From Deinococcus aerius (GTDB lineage Bacteria > Deinococcota > Deinococci > Deinococcales > Deinococcaceae), in NCBI RefSeq assembly GCF_002897375.1, contig NZ_BFAG01000010.1, positions 1 to 64,000 on the forward strand: 64,000 nucleotides of DNA, written 5' to 3'. A program made the position numbers and the translations under genes. Position 1 is the stretch's first letter. Each line of letters begins with the position of its first letter. Positions 48,760 through 56,937 of this stretch are shown piece by piece. The notes below the pieces were generated by a model, which worked only from the letters and a program-made list of their open reading frames with translations, did not search any database and had not been told where the DNA came from.

Positions 48760-49884
48760 GTGACTCAAGAACTCAGGCCTGTCTTCGACTTCGCTGACCA
48801 CCCCGACATTGCCGACTTCGCCGCCGCCGCGAACACGGGGCGGCGCCAGGACCTCGGCGGCTTCGACCCGGACTACGTGGACATCGTGGACTACATCGTG
48901 CGGTGCACCCACAAGATCTGGGAGGAGCGCGCGGTCCACCTGATCTACACGCACTACACCCACAACGCCCGGGTGCATACCGCGGACGGCCTCACGACCT
49001 ACGGCTCGGCGGCAGTCGTCCGCAACACGCTGCGCAGCCAGGCGGCCTTCAGCGCCTCGCGCTCGTTCGCGGACGACGTGATCTGGGGCGGCAACGCGCA
49101 GGACGGCTTTTACACCTCGCACCGCCTCTTCACGGTGGGGGTCAACACCGGCCACACCGATTACGGCCCGCCGACCGGGCGGCGTATTGGGCGCTGGATC
49201 GTCGCGGACTGCCGGATCAGGGACAACCGCATCTTCGAGGAGTGGCTGGTCAGCGACCACAGCGCCGAGTTGCGCCAGCTCGGCTACGACCCGCTGGAAC
49301 TGGCCCGCGCAAGTGCGCCCGTGCCGCCCCTCCCCCCAGGCGAGCCCACCGGGGAGGACGGTCAGTACCCGCCCACCGTCCTGCCGCTGCCCGCGCCGAC
49401 TGAGGCCGAGGCCTTCGTGCGCGCCCTGCTGCACAACCTGTGGAACGCGCGGATGCTGAATCTGGTGCGCGCCCGCTACGCTCCTGGGCACGTCGCGTGG
49501 GTGCCGGGCCACCGCCAGCTCTACGGGCACGGGGACTACGAGGGGTTCGTACTGGGGCTGATGGCGCAGTTTTCCGACCTGCGGCTGAGCGTGGACCATG
49601 TGTGCGTGCTGGGCGACGCCGAGCGCGGGCACCGGGTCGCCACCCGCTGGACGATGCAGGGCACCCACGACGGCCCCGGGCGGTACGGGCGCCCCACCGG
49701 GCGGCGCGTGCGGATTCTCGGCGTCACCCACCACGAGCTTCAGGGCGGACTGATCCGGCAGGAGTGGACCCTGTTCGACGAATTCGCGCTGCTCCGGCAG
49801 CTTCACGCCCCGCTGGCGACAGAGCACGAGCCGTTCGCAGCCCAGCTTGCGCCGTCCGCCTCCGAGGAACCGACCCTCCCGTGA
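48760..49884 (+). CDS. Two-domain SnoaL/NTF2-like protein E
   Basis: A 374-residue fifth paralogue, separated from A-D by the HisD-like and nitrilase genes. GTG 48760 follows CGGAGGA at 7 nt. It keeps the PVFDFADHPDIADF leader, DIVDYIVRCTHKIWEER, YTSHRL and YGPPTGRRI in domain 1, and GTHDGPGRYGRPTGRRVRI in domain 2. The linker (PVPPLPPGEPTGEDG) is Pro-rich and unlike those of A-C. Its separate position argues against a simple local triplication and for maintained distinct roles. Confidence 0.82.
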   Translation: MTQELRPVFDFADHPDIADFAAAANTGRRQDLGGFDPDYVDIVDYIVRCTHKIWEERAVHLIYTHYTHNARVHTADGLTTYGSAAVVRNTLRSQAAFSASRSFADDVIWGGNAQDGFYTSHRLFTVGVNTGHTDYGPPTGRRIGRWIVADCRIRDNRIFEEWLVSDHSAELRQLGYDPLELARASAPVPPLPPGEPTGEDGQYPPTVLPLPAPTEAEAFVRALLHNLWNARMLNLVRARYAPGHVAWVPGHRQLYGHGDYEGFVLGLMAQFSDLRLSVDHVCVLGDAERGHRVATRWTMQGTHDGPGRYGRPTGRRVRILGVTHHELQGGLIRQEWTLFDEFALLRQLHAPLATEHEPFAAQLAPSASEEPTLP

Positions 49885-49912
49885 GCCGCCGGGGAGAACG
49901 CCCGTCCCAACC

Positions 49913-51382
49913 ATGACCACTGCCCAGACCCGGCCCGCCGAGCGCCACCGCCCGCTCTTTCACTTCACGCCCGCGCGCCACTGGCTGAACGACCCCAACG
50001 GCCTGCTGCACTTCGGGGGCGAGTACCACCTCTTCTTCCAGCACAATCCCTTCGGCTCGACCCACGGGCACATGAGCTGGGGCCACGCGGTGAGCCGCGA
50101 CCTGATGGCCTGGGAGGACCTCGGGGTGGCGCTGCCCGAGCGGGAGGGCCGCGCCATCTTCTCGGGGAGTGCGGTTGTGGACTGGCACAATACGAGCGGG
50201 CTGGGGCTCCCGGACGTGCCGCCCCTCGTCGCGCTGTACACCGGGCACCGGGAAGGGCACCAGGCGCAGTACCTCGCCTACAGCCGGGACCGCGGGCGGA
50301 CGTGGCACGACCTCGGGGAAGTGCCCGTGCTCGACCGGGGCAAGTGCGACTTCCGGGACCCCAAGGTGTTCTGGCACAGCGGGACGGAACGCTGGGTGAT
50401 GGCCGTCGCCCATCCCACCGAGCGCCAGGTGGAGATATTCAGCTCGCCCAGCCTACGCGACTGGACCTCCGAAAGCCTCTTCGGTCCCGCGGGCGACACG
50501 AGCGGTCCCTGGGAGGTGCCCGAGCTGTTCCCGCTGATGGACGAGGACGGCCTGGAACGCTGGGTCCTCAAGGTGGACGTGTACCCAGGTCGTCCGGCTG
50601 GAGGATCGGGGTGCCAGTACTTCGTCGGGACCTTCGATGGCCGGACCTTCTCACCGACAACCCCCGCCCGCTGGCTGGATCACGGGCCCGACTTCTACGC
50701 GGCCCTGTCGTTCTCGGACCTCCCCGGGCGGCGGGTCTGGCTGGGGTGGATGAACAATTGGCGGTACGCTTCCCGGCTGCCGACCGAACCCTGGCGCGGC
50801 ACAGTGAGCGTTCCCCGGGAGCTGTCCCTCGCGGAGTCGGCGGAGGGTCCCGTGCTGAGGCAACAGCCCGTCGCCGAACTCGACCGGCTGCAGGGAGCGG
50901 AGTTTGGCGTGAGGGAACACACCCTCCGGGACGGCGTGCCGCTCATCCTCACGCCTCACGCGCTGCCCGCCCTGGACCTGTCCCTCGACCTGGCGGGACG
51001 GGGAGCGCGGCGCCTCGTCCTCCACATTGGGAGCGGCGATCAGGAGGAGGTCGTAATTTCGTGTGACCTCGGGGGCAGGCGCCTCGTCCTACGGCGCACA
51101 ACCGCGCCCTCGGTCGGCGCCCCGGAGGGTTTCGACGGGGAGTACGAGGCACCGCTCACCGCCGCGGATCACCTCCTCTCGCTGCGGATTCTCGTGGACC
51201 GCTCGTCGGTGGAGGTCTTTGCCCAGGACGGGCGCGTGGTGATGACGGCCCTGGCCTTTCCAGAGGAGGCGGGCTGGACCGTCCGGGCCGCGGCCCAGGG
51301 AGGAGATGCGGAGGTGCTGCGGTCCAGCGTCTATGCGCTGAGGCGGGCGGCACCTCCCAGACCGGGCTCAGGAGACCCATGA
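49913..51382 (+). CDS. GH32 glycoside hydrolase (levanase/invertase family)
   Basis: A 489-residue enzyme with a five-bladed propeller and a C-terminal beta-sandwich. Start ATG 49913. The nucleophile Asp27 lies in HWLNDPNGL, transition-state stabiliser Asp149 in FRDPKVFW, and acid/base Glu201 in PWEVPELFPL. The C-terminal VDRSSVEVFAQDGRVVMT motif is diagnostic. No signal peptide is seen, so it acts in the cytoplasm on imported beta-fructosides. EVPEL instead of the invertase ECP is usual for levanase-like members. In this operon it implies that the substrate, or part of it, is a beta-fructoside. Confidence 0.93.
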   Translation: MTTAQTRPAERHRPLFHFTPARHWLNDPNGLLHFGGEYHLFFQHNPFGSTHGHMSWGHAVSRDLMAWEDLGVALPEREGRAIFSGSAVVDWHNTSGLGLPDVPPLVALYTGHREGHQAQYLAYSRDRGRTWHDLGEVPVLDRGKCDFRDPKVFWHSGTERWVMAVAHPTERQVEIFSSPSLRDWTSESLFGPAGDTSGPWEVPELFPLMDEDGLERWVLKVDVYPGRPAGGSGCQYFVGTFDGRTFSPTTPARWLDHGPDFYAALSFSDLPGRRVWLGWMNNWRYASRLPTEPWRGTVSVPRELSLAESAEGPVLRQQPVAELDRLQGAEFGVREHTLRDGVPLILTPHALPALDLSLDLAGRGARRLVLHIGSGDQEEVVISCDLGGRRLVLRRTTAPSVGAPEGFDGEYEAPLTAADHLLSLRILVDRSSVEVFAQDGRVVMTALAFPEEAGWTVRAAAQGGDAEVLRSSVYALRRAAPPRPGSGDP

Positions 51383-52554
51383 ACAGGACCTATGACTGCA
51401 TCGTGCTGGGCGCCGGGGGGGCCGGGACGAGCGCCGCCTATCACCTCGCCCGGCGGGGGCGGCGGGTGCTGCTGCTCGACCAGTTCGCCGTGGGGCACGA
51501 CCGGGGATCGAGCCACGGCCACTCGCGCATCTTCCGCCTCGCCTACGACCAGCCCGACTACGTGCAGTTGGCCCAGCGTGCCCTCGACCTGTGGCGTGAG
51601 GTGGAGCAGGTTTCCGGGCAGACCCTGCTGACCGTCACGGGCGGCCTCGACCTGGGCCCGCACGAGTTGCCGAGCCTCCGGGCGGTGGAACAGAGCCTGC
51701 GACAGGCGGGCGTGGCGGTCGAGACGCTGGACGCCGGGGCGCTCATGCGCCGCTTCCCGCAGTGGCGCGTCCCGGACGATTGGGCGGCGGTCTACTCGCC
51801 CGACGCGGGCATCGTCAACCCCTCCCACACGGTCGAACTGCTCGCGGCCCTGGCCCGCGCGGAGGGGGCCACCATGCTGGAACACACCCCGGCGCTGGAG
51901 CTGGACCTGGGCGACCCGGACGCGCCCGCCGTCCGCACCCCGCGGGGCACCTTCGCCTGCCGCCGCCTGATCGTCGCCGCCGGGGCCTGGCTGCCGGAGC
52001 TGGTGCCGGACCTGGCGCGTGGGCTGCGGGTCACGCAGGAGACGACGGCCTTTTTCCGGGCCCAGGACCTCGCCCCGTTCCAGCCGGAACACTTCCCCGT
52101 GTTCATCGGGCACGCCCGGGCGGGGGAGGCGGAGGTCTACGGCTTCCCCGCCTTCGGGCTGCCGGGCGTGAAAATCGCCGAACATCTCCGGGGGCCCGTG
52201 ACGACGGCCCGGACCCGGGACTTCGAGGTGGAAGACCTGACGCTCGCGCGGCTGGGCGCCTATCTGGAACGCCGCCTGCCCGGGGCGGCGGGCCCGGTCA
52301 TGCAGGCCAAAACCTGCCTCTACACGGTGACACCCACCCAGGATTTCCTGCTCGACACGCACGGCGCGGTCACCCCGGGCGGTTCCCCGTCCGTGCTGCT
52401 CGCCTCGCCGTGCAGCGGGCACGGGTTCAAGTTCGTGCCCGTGTTGGGTGAACTGCTGGCCGACTGGGCGGACGGGGTGCCTCACCCGCTGCATTCCGCG
52501 CGCTTCCGGGCCCGGCGGGCGATGGCTCACGGTCATCCCACCCCCGCAGAATGA
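51379..52554 (+). CDS. FAD-dependent amine oxidase of the monomeric sarcosine oxidase family
   Basis: A 391-residue flavoprotein, ATGA-coupled to the GH32 gene. The FAD loop is VLGAGGAGTSAAYHLARRG (residues 9-27), followed by the family motif GSSHGHSRIFRLAY. Cys313 in CLYTVTPTQDFLLDTH is the covalent FAD attachment site, and GHGFKFVPVLGEL ends the domain. Family members oxidise N-methyl amino acids or Amadori compounds (fructosyl amino acids), giving an aldehyde or sugar osone, amine and peroxide. Together with a GH32 enzyme and a sugar transporter, an Amadori-type or N-alkyl amine substrate is plausible; this is inference. Confidence 0.88.
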   Translation: MNRTYDCIVLGAGGAGTSAAYHLARRGRRVLLLDQFAVGHDRGSSHGHSRIFRLAYDQPDYVQLAQRALDLWREVEQVSGQTLLTVTGGLDLGPHELPSLRAVEQSLRQAGVAVETLDAGALMRRFPQWRVPDDWAAVYSPDAGIVNPSHTVELLAALARAEGATMLEHTPALELDLGDPDAPAVRTPRGTFACRRLIVAAGAWLPELVPDLARGLRVTQETTAFFRAQDLAPFQPEHFPVFIGHARAGEAEVYGFPAFGLPGVKIAEHLRGPVTTARTRDFEVEDLTLARLGAYLERRLPGAAGPVMQAKTCLYTVTPTQDFLLDTHGAVTPGGSPSVLLASPCSGHGFKFVPVLGELLADWADGVPHPLHSARFRARRAMAHGHPTPAE

Positions 52555-52601
52555 GGCCGGGCGCGGCGCCTGGCCCCGCGTCCAAGCCCCCCGGAGACCC
52601 G

Positions 52602-53984
52602 ATGTCCTACTCCATCACGCTGGGCCACCGCCACTACACCTTCCCGGACCTGCGGAGCGTGCTCGCCCGCGCCAGCCCGGTTCGCTCGGGCGACGAGCTG
52701 GCGGGGCTGGCCGCCGCGAGCGCCCACGAGCGGGTGGCGGCGCGCTCCGTCCTCGCCGGGCTGCCGCTGCGCCTCTTTCTCGAAGAGCCGCTCATCCCCT
52801 ACGAGACCGACGAGGTCACCCGGCTGATCGTGGACACCCACGACCCGGCGGCCTTCGCGCCCGTGGCGGGACTGACCGTCGGCGAGTTCCGCGACTGGCT
52901 GCTGGGGGAGGAGGCGACCTCTGAGGTCCTGGCCGCCCTCACCCCCGGCCTGACTCCCGAGATGGTCGCCGCCGTGAGCAAGCTGATGCGCAACCAGGAC
53001 CTGATCCTGGTGGCCCGCAAGTGCCGGGTGGTCACCGCCTTCCGCACCACCCTGGGGCTGCCGGGCCACTTCTCGATGCGGCTGCAACCCAACCACCCCA
53101 CCGACGACCCCCGGGGCATCCTGGCCTCCACGATAGACGGGCTGATGTTCGGCATCGGGGACGCGGTCATCGGCGTGAACCCGGCCCTCGACAGCGTGGC
53201 CTCCACCGTCCGGCTGCTGCACCTCCTCGACGAGTTGCGAGAGGGGCTGGAGCTGCCCGCCCAAACGTGCGTGCTCGCCCACATCACCACGCAGATCGCG
53301 GCGGTCGAGGCGGGTGCGCCCCTGGACGTGATCTTCCAGTCGGTTGCGGGCACCCAGGCGGCCAACGCGGGGTTCGGGGTGGACCTGGCGCTGCTGCGCG
53401 AGGGCCGGGACGCGGCGCGGTCGTTGAACCGGGGCACGGTGGGCCAGAACGTCATGTATTGCGAGACCGGCCAGGGGAGTGCGCTGTCCGCGAACGCCCA
53501 CCACGGGGTGGACCAGCAGACCTGCGAGGCGCGGGCCTATGCGGTGGCGCGCTCGCTCTCGCCCCTGATCGTGAACACGGTGGTGGGCTTCATCGGGCCC
53601 GAGTACCTGTACGACGGCAAGCAGATCATCCGCGCCGGGCTGGAGGACCATTTCTGCGGCAAGCTCCTGGGGCTCCCGATGGGCTGCGACGTGTGCTACA
53701 CCAACCACGCCGAGGCCGACCAGGACGACATGGACACCCTGCTCACGCTGCTCGCCGCGGCGGGCCTCACCTTCGCCATCGGGGTGCCGGGGGCCGACGA
53801 CATCATGCTGAACTACCAGTCCACGAGCTACCACGACGCCTGGTATGTCCGCCAGCTTTTCGGCCTGAAGCCCGCCCCCGAGTTCGTGGCCTGGCTGGAG
53901 CGCATGGGGATCGCGGCGGGCGAGCGGCTGCTCCCACCCGACCCGGCCCGCGCCGAGCGCCTGCTGGGTTGGAGGGGCGCGTGA
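52602..53984 (+). CDS. eutB: Ethanolamine ammonia-lyase, large subunit
   Basis: A 460-residue subunit, start ATG 52602 with GGAG upstream (an earlier ATG at 52551 overlaps the previous stop). EutB with EutC and adenosylcobalamin converts ethanolamine to acetaldehyde and ammonia. Conserved stretches include KLMRNQDLILVARKCRVVTA, GHFSMRLQPNHPTDDPRGI, VIGVNPALDS, MYCETGQGSALSANAHHGVD and GVPGADDIMLNYQSTSYHD. Length is as expected (about 455). No eutA reactivase, eutH or shell genes are present, so this is a minimal, non-compartment system. Confidence 0.95.
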   Translation: MSYSITLGHRHYTFPDLRSVLARASPVRSGDELAGLAAASAHERVAARSVLAGLPLRLFLEEPLIPYETDEVTRLIVDTHDPAAFAPVAGLTVGEFRDWLLGEEATSEVLAALTPGLTPEMVAAVSKLMRNQDLILVARKCRVVTAFRTTLGLPGHFSMRLQPNHPTDDPRGILASTIDGLMFGIGDAVIGVNPALDSVASTVRLLHLLDELREGLELPAQTCVLAHITTQIAAVEAGAPLDVIFQSVAGTQAANAGFGVDLALLREGRDAARSLNRGTVGQNVMYCETGQGSALSANAHHGVDQQTCEARAYAVARSLSPLIVNTVVGFIGPEYLYDGKQIIRAGLEDHFCGKLLGLPMGCDVCYTNHAEADQDDMDTLLTLLAAAGLTFAIGVPGADDIMLNYQSTSYHDAWYVRQLFGLKPAPEFVAWLERMGIAAGERLLPPDPARAERLLGWRGA

Positions 53985-54742
53985 GGGGCGAGATCGAGCC
54001 CGGCGTCACCCCCTCGCCCTGGGAGGAGCTGCGCGCCCACACCCGGGCCCGCATCGCCCTCGGCCGGGCGGGGCACAGCCTGCCCACCCGCGAGGTGCTC
54101 GCCTTCGGCGAGGCGCACGCCCGCGCCCGCGACGCCATTCACACCCCGGTGGACTTCGGCCCGGTGGAGGCCGTGCTCACGGGGGCGGGGATGCCGTTCC
54201 TGCACCTGCAAACCGGGGCCGACAGCCGCGAGACCTACCTGCGCCGGCCCGACCTGGGGCGGAGCGTGGGCCCGGGGGCGCTGGAGAGCCTGCGCCCGCA
54301 CGCCGGAACGTACGACGTGGCCCTGGTCGTCGGCGACGGCCTGAGCGCCACCGCCGTCCGGGAGAGCGCGCCGCCCTTCCTGCGGGCCCTGCTGCCCGAA
54401 CTCTCCGGCTACCGGCTCGCGCCCGTGGTCCTCGTCCAGTACGCCCGGGTGGCCGCCGCCGACCCCATCGGCGAGGCGCTCGGCGCCCGGCTGACCCTGA
54501 TGGTGCTCGGCGAGCGGCCGGGGCTGGGGCTGCTCACCCCCGAGAGCCTGGGGCTCTACCTCACCTACGGCCCGCGCGTGGGCCGCCTGGACTCCGAGCG
54601 CAACTGCATCAGCAACATCCACGCGGGGGGCCTGCCGCCCGGCGTGGCGGCCCGGGCCACGCGCCACCTCGTGCGGGCCAGCCTGGGGCGGGAACTCAGC
54701 GGCGTGCGCCTGCCCGCGGGGGACGCCCTGCCGGGGGGGTGA
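53981..54742 (+). CDS. eutC: Ethanolamine ammonia-lyase, small subunit
   Basis: A 253-residue subunit starting at GTG 53981, coupled to eutB by GTGA with GGAGG 7 nt upstream. It completes the B12-binding interface. Motifs: RARIALGRAGHSLPTREVLAF, HARARDAIHTPVDF, VALVVGDGLSATAV, VLGERPGLGLLTPESLGLYLTY and DSERNCISNIHAGGLPP with the conserved Cys. It is the last gene of the rightward operon. About 130 bp separate its stop from the convergent SDR; no strong terminator is evident there. Confidence 0.95.
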   Translation: MRGEIEPGVTPSPWEELRAHTRARIALGRAGHSLPTREVLAFGEAHARARDAIHTPVDFGPVEAVLTGAGMPFLHLQTGADSRETYLRRPDLGRSVGPGALESLRPHAGTYDVALVVGDGLSATAVRESAPPFLRALLPELSGYRLAPVVLVQYARVAAADPIGEALGARLTLMVLGERPGLGLLTPESLGLYLTYGPRVGRLDSERNCISNIHAGGLPPGVAARATRHLVRASLGRELSGVRLPAGDALPGG

Positions 54743-54870
54743 CAGGAATTCCCGATTGAACCGATTCTGGACCTGTTCAACCCGGGAGAAGGCCAAAAGC
54801 GGTTGCCGGGGCAGGAGCCGCGGGGTCCGGCAATTCTGCGGGGCGCTCCCGTGAGACGCGGGAAGGGACG

Positions 54871-55662
54871 CTACAGCGGGGGCGTGAAGCGCCCGTCCAT
54901 GCTCGTCCAGCCGCCGTCCACGAAGAGGACCGTGCCAGTCACGAAGGAGGCGGCGTCCGAGGCGAGGTAGACCACGGCCCCGGCGATCTCTTCCGGCCTG
55001 CCCCAGCGGCCGAACACACTCTTTTGCGCGTAGGCCTCGTACCACTGCGGATTGTTCTTGATGGGCGCGGTCAGGGGCGTGTCGATCACGCCCGGGGCGA
55101 CGGCGTTGGCGCGCACGCCCCGGCCCCCCAACTCGCTGGCGAGGCCGCGCAGCAGTTGCAGGGTCCCCGCCTTCGTCGCCGCGTAGACGCTCTGGCCGGG
55201 CTCGACGACCTGCGAGCGGATCGACGAGAAGGCGATCAGGCTGCCGCCGCCCCCCTCGGCCATCGCCCGGCCCGCACTTTGCAGGAGGTTGAAGGTGCCG
55301 CCCATATTGACCCGCAACACCCGCTCGAACTCCTCAGGGGTGTAGTCGAGCAGCGGCTTGCGCACGTTGATGCTGGGGCTGCTCACCCCGATGTCGAGCC
55401 GACCATGCTGACGCAGGATGCCCGCCACGGCGTCCTCCACCGCCCCCGCGTCGGTGAGGTCGAGGGTGAGGCCCTCGGCGGCGTATCCAGTTTGCACGAT
55501 GGCGTCCGCCGTCCGCGAGGCCGCCTCCCCGTTGAGGTCCGCCACGACCACATGCGCCCCGTTCGCCGCGAGGGCGTGCGCGCTGGCCTCCCCGATGCCG
55601 CTGCCGCCCCCCACCAGGAGGGCCACCTTGCCGTCGAGCCGAAACATCGTCGCGTAATCCAT
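54871..55662 (-). CDS. Short-chain dehydrogenase/reductase
   Basis: A 263-residue SDR starting at ATG 55662 with CGGAGG upstream. The loop LLVGGGSGIGEASAHAL is at about residues 16-32, followed by VVVADLNGEA with the Asp that favours NAD(H). The usual NNAG is replaced by VSSPSIN, the catalytic Ser is in AFSSIRSQ and Tyr/Lys in YAATKAGT. The C-terminal GTVLFVDGGWTSMDG is typical. It is convergent with eutC and 25 bp downstream of the M20 deacylase, so it ends that leftward operon. Substrate unknown. Confidence 0.88.
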   Translation of the reverse strand: MDYATMFRLDGKVALLVGGGSGIGEASAHALAANGAHVVVADLNGEAASRTADAIVQTGYAAEGLTLDLTDAGAVEDAVAGILRQHGRLDIGVSSPSINVRKPLLDYTPEEFERVLRVNMGGTFNLLQSAGRAMAEGGGGSLIAFSSIRSQVVEPGQSVYAATKAGTLQLLRGLASELGGRGVRANAVAPGVIDTPLTAPIKNNPQWYEAYAQKSVFGRWGRPEEIAGAVVYLASDAASFVTGTVLFVDGGWTSMDGRFTPPL

Positions 55663-55687
55663 AGGGCCTCCGAACAAGGGGGGGGCT

Positions 55688-56851
55688 TCACTCGTCCCGG
55701 TTCAGGAACAGGATGGCGGCGGCGGCGTAGAGCCGCGCGGCGTCCACCACCGCCTGCACCGGGACATGCTCGTCCACCTGATGCGGGATGGTGCGGTCCC
55801 CCGGGCCGATGGTCACGATGGGCACGTCCGCCCAGGCGTGCAGGAAGGTGCCGTCGGTCGCTCCGGGCACACCGCCGTAACGCACCGGCTGCCCGGTGAG
55901 GTCCAGCCCCCGGACGACGGCCCGCACGACTGGTGCATCGGGGGGCGTCTGGGTTGCCGGGCGGTCCTCGTACACGTCGAGCCCGGCGGAGATGCCCGGG
56001 AAGCCCGGCAGGACCGACCGGAGGAGGTCCCCGATCTGCCCGGCCAGCAGGGCGTGGTCCACCCCGGGCACGGTGCGGATGTCCAGCCCCACCCGGCACG
56101 TGCCGGGAATGACGTTGTTCTGCCCCGGCCCGGCGTTCGCCTCGAAGACGGTCGGAGTGAGGTACACGTCCCCCAGCCACTCGTGCCGCGCGCCCCGCCA
56201 CTCCCGTTCGAGGGCCGAGAGTCCCCCCACGAAGGCCGCCGCCGCCGGAATCGGGTTGGCGCCCGCATAGGGCATCGCGCCGTGGGCCATCCGCCCGGTA
56301 AAGGTCACCCACGCCCGCATGGCGCCCTTCTGGCACAGGCAGACCTCGTTCTCCTCCGGCTCGCAGATGATCGCCCCGGCAAAGCCCCGCGCATACCCCG
56401 CCCGCACGAAGGCCTTGACGCCCAGCATCAGCCCCTCCTCGTCGCAGAGGATGGCGAGGCGCAGGGGGCGCTGCGGGGTGGGCAGGACCTCCCGCACGGC
56501 GACGGCGGCGCAGATCGCGGCGGCCAGCCCCGCCTTCATGTCGGCGCTGCCCCGCCCGTGCAGCAGGCCGTTCTCGATGCGGCCCTCGAAGGGAGGAATG
56601 GCCCAGCCGCCCGGGTCGCCGATGGACACCACGTCGGTATGGCCCTCAAAGATCAGGCCGCCCTCGCCCGTGCCCAGGTCCGCGATGAGGTTGGGCCGCC
56701 CCGGGGCCACCTCCTGCCGGGTGACCGCGAAGCCGCGCTCACGCAGGTACGGCTCCAGGAAGTCGGCGGCGACGGCCTCGCCGGGCACGGGTACCTGGGT
56801 GTCGAGGCGCACGAGCGAGCGGGCGAGGTGGATCAGAGCCTCCTCGTCCAC
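55688..56851 (-). CDS. M20-family deacylase (ArgE/DapE/ACY1 type)
   Basis: A di-zinc hydrolase of 387 residues if read from GTG 56851. Metal-site motifs are intact: FEGHTDVVSIGDPGGWAIPP, HGRGSADMKAGLAAAI, the Glu pair in LCDEEGLMLG, and the dimerisation segment RMAHGAMPYAGANPI. It probably removes an acyl group from an amino acid or splits a dipeptide, which fits the neighbouring P1 aminopeptidase and peptide-type permeases. The start is uncertain. A perfect AGGAGG lies 7 nt before an in-frame ATC at 56908, which would add 19 residues (EPSPPSPLLDLARRAADA), while GTG 56851 has no ribosome site. Confidence 0.87.
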   Translation of the reverse strand: MDEEALIHLARSLVRLDTQVPVPGEAVAADFLEPYLRERGFAVTRQEVAPGRPNLIADLGTGEGGLIFEGHTDVVSIGDPGGWAIPPFEGRIENGLLHGRGSADMKAGLAAAICAAVAVREVLPTPQRPLRLAILCDEEGLMLGVKAFVRAGYARGFAGAIICEPEENEVCLCQKGAMRAWVTFTGRMAHGAMPYAGANPIPAAAAFVGGLSALEREWRGARHEWLGDVYLTPTVFEANAGPGQNNVIPGTCRVGLDIRTVPGVDHALLAGQIGDLLRSVLPGFPGISAGLDVYEDRPATQTPPDAPVVRAVVRGLDLTGQPVRYGGVPGATDGTFLHAWADVPIVTIGPGDRTIPHQVDEHVPVQAVVDAARLYAAAAILFLNRDE

Positions 56852-56937
56852 GGCGTCGGCGGCCCGCCGGGCGAGGTCGAGCAGTGGGCTGGGTGGTGAG
56901 GGTTCGATGGCACAACCTCCTGGCAGGGAAGAGGACT

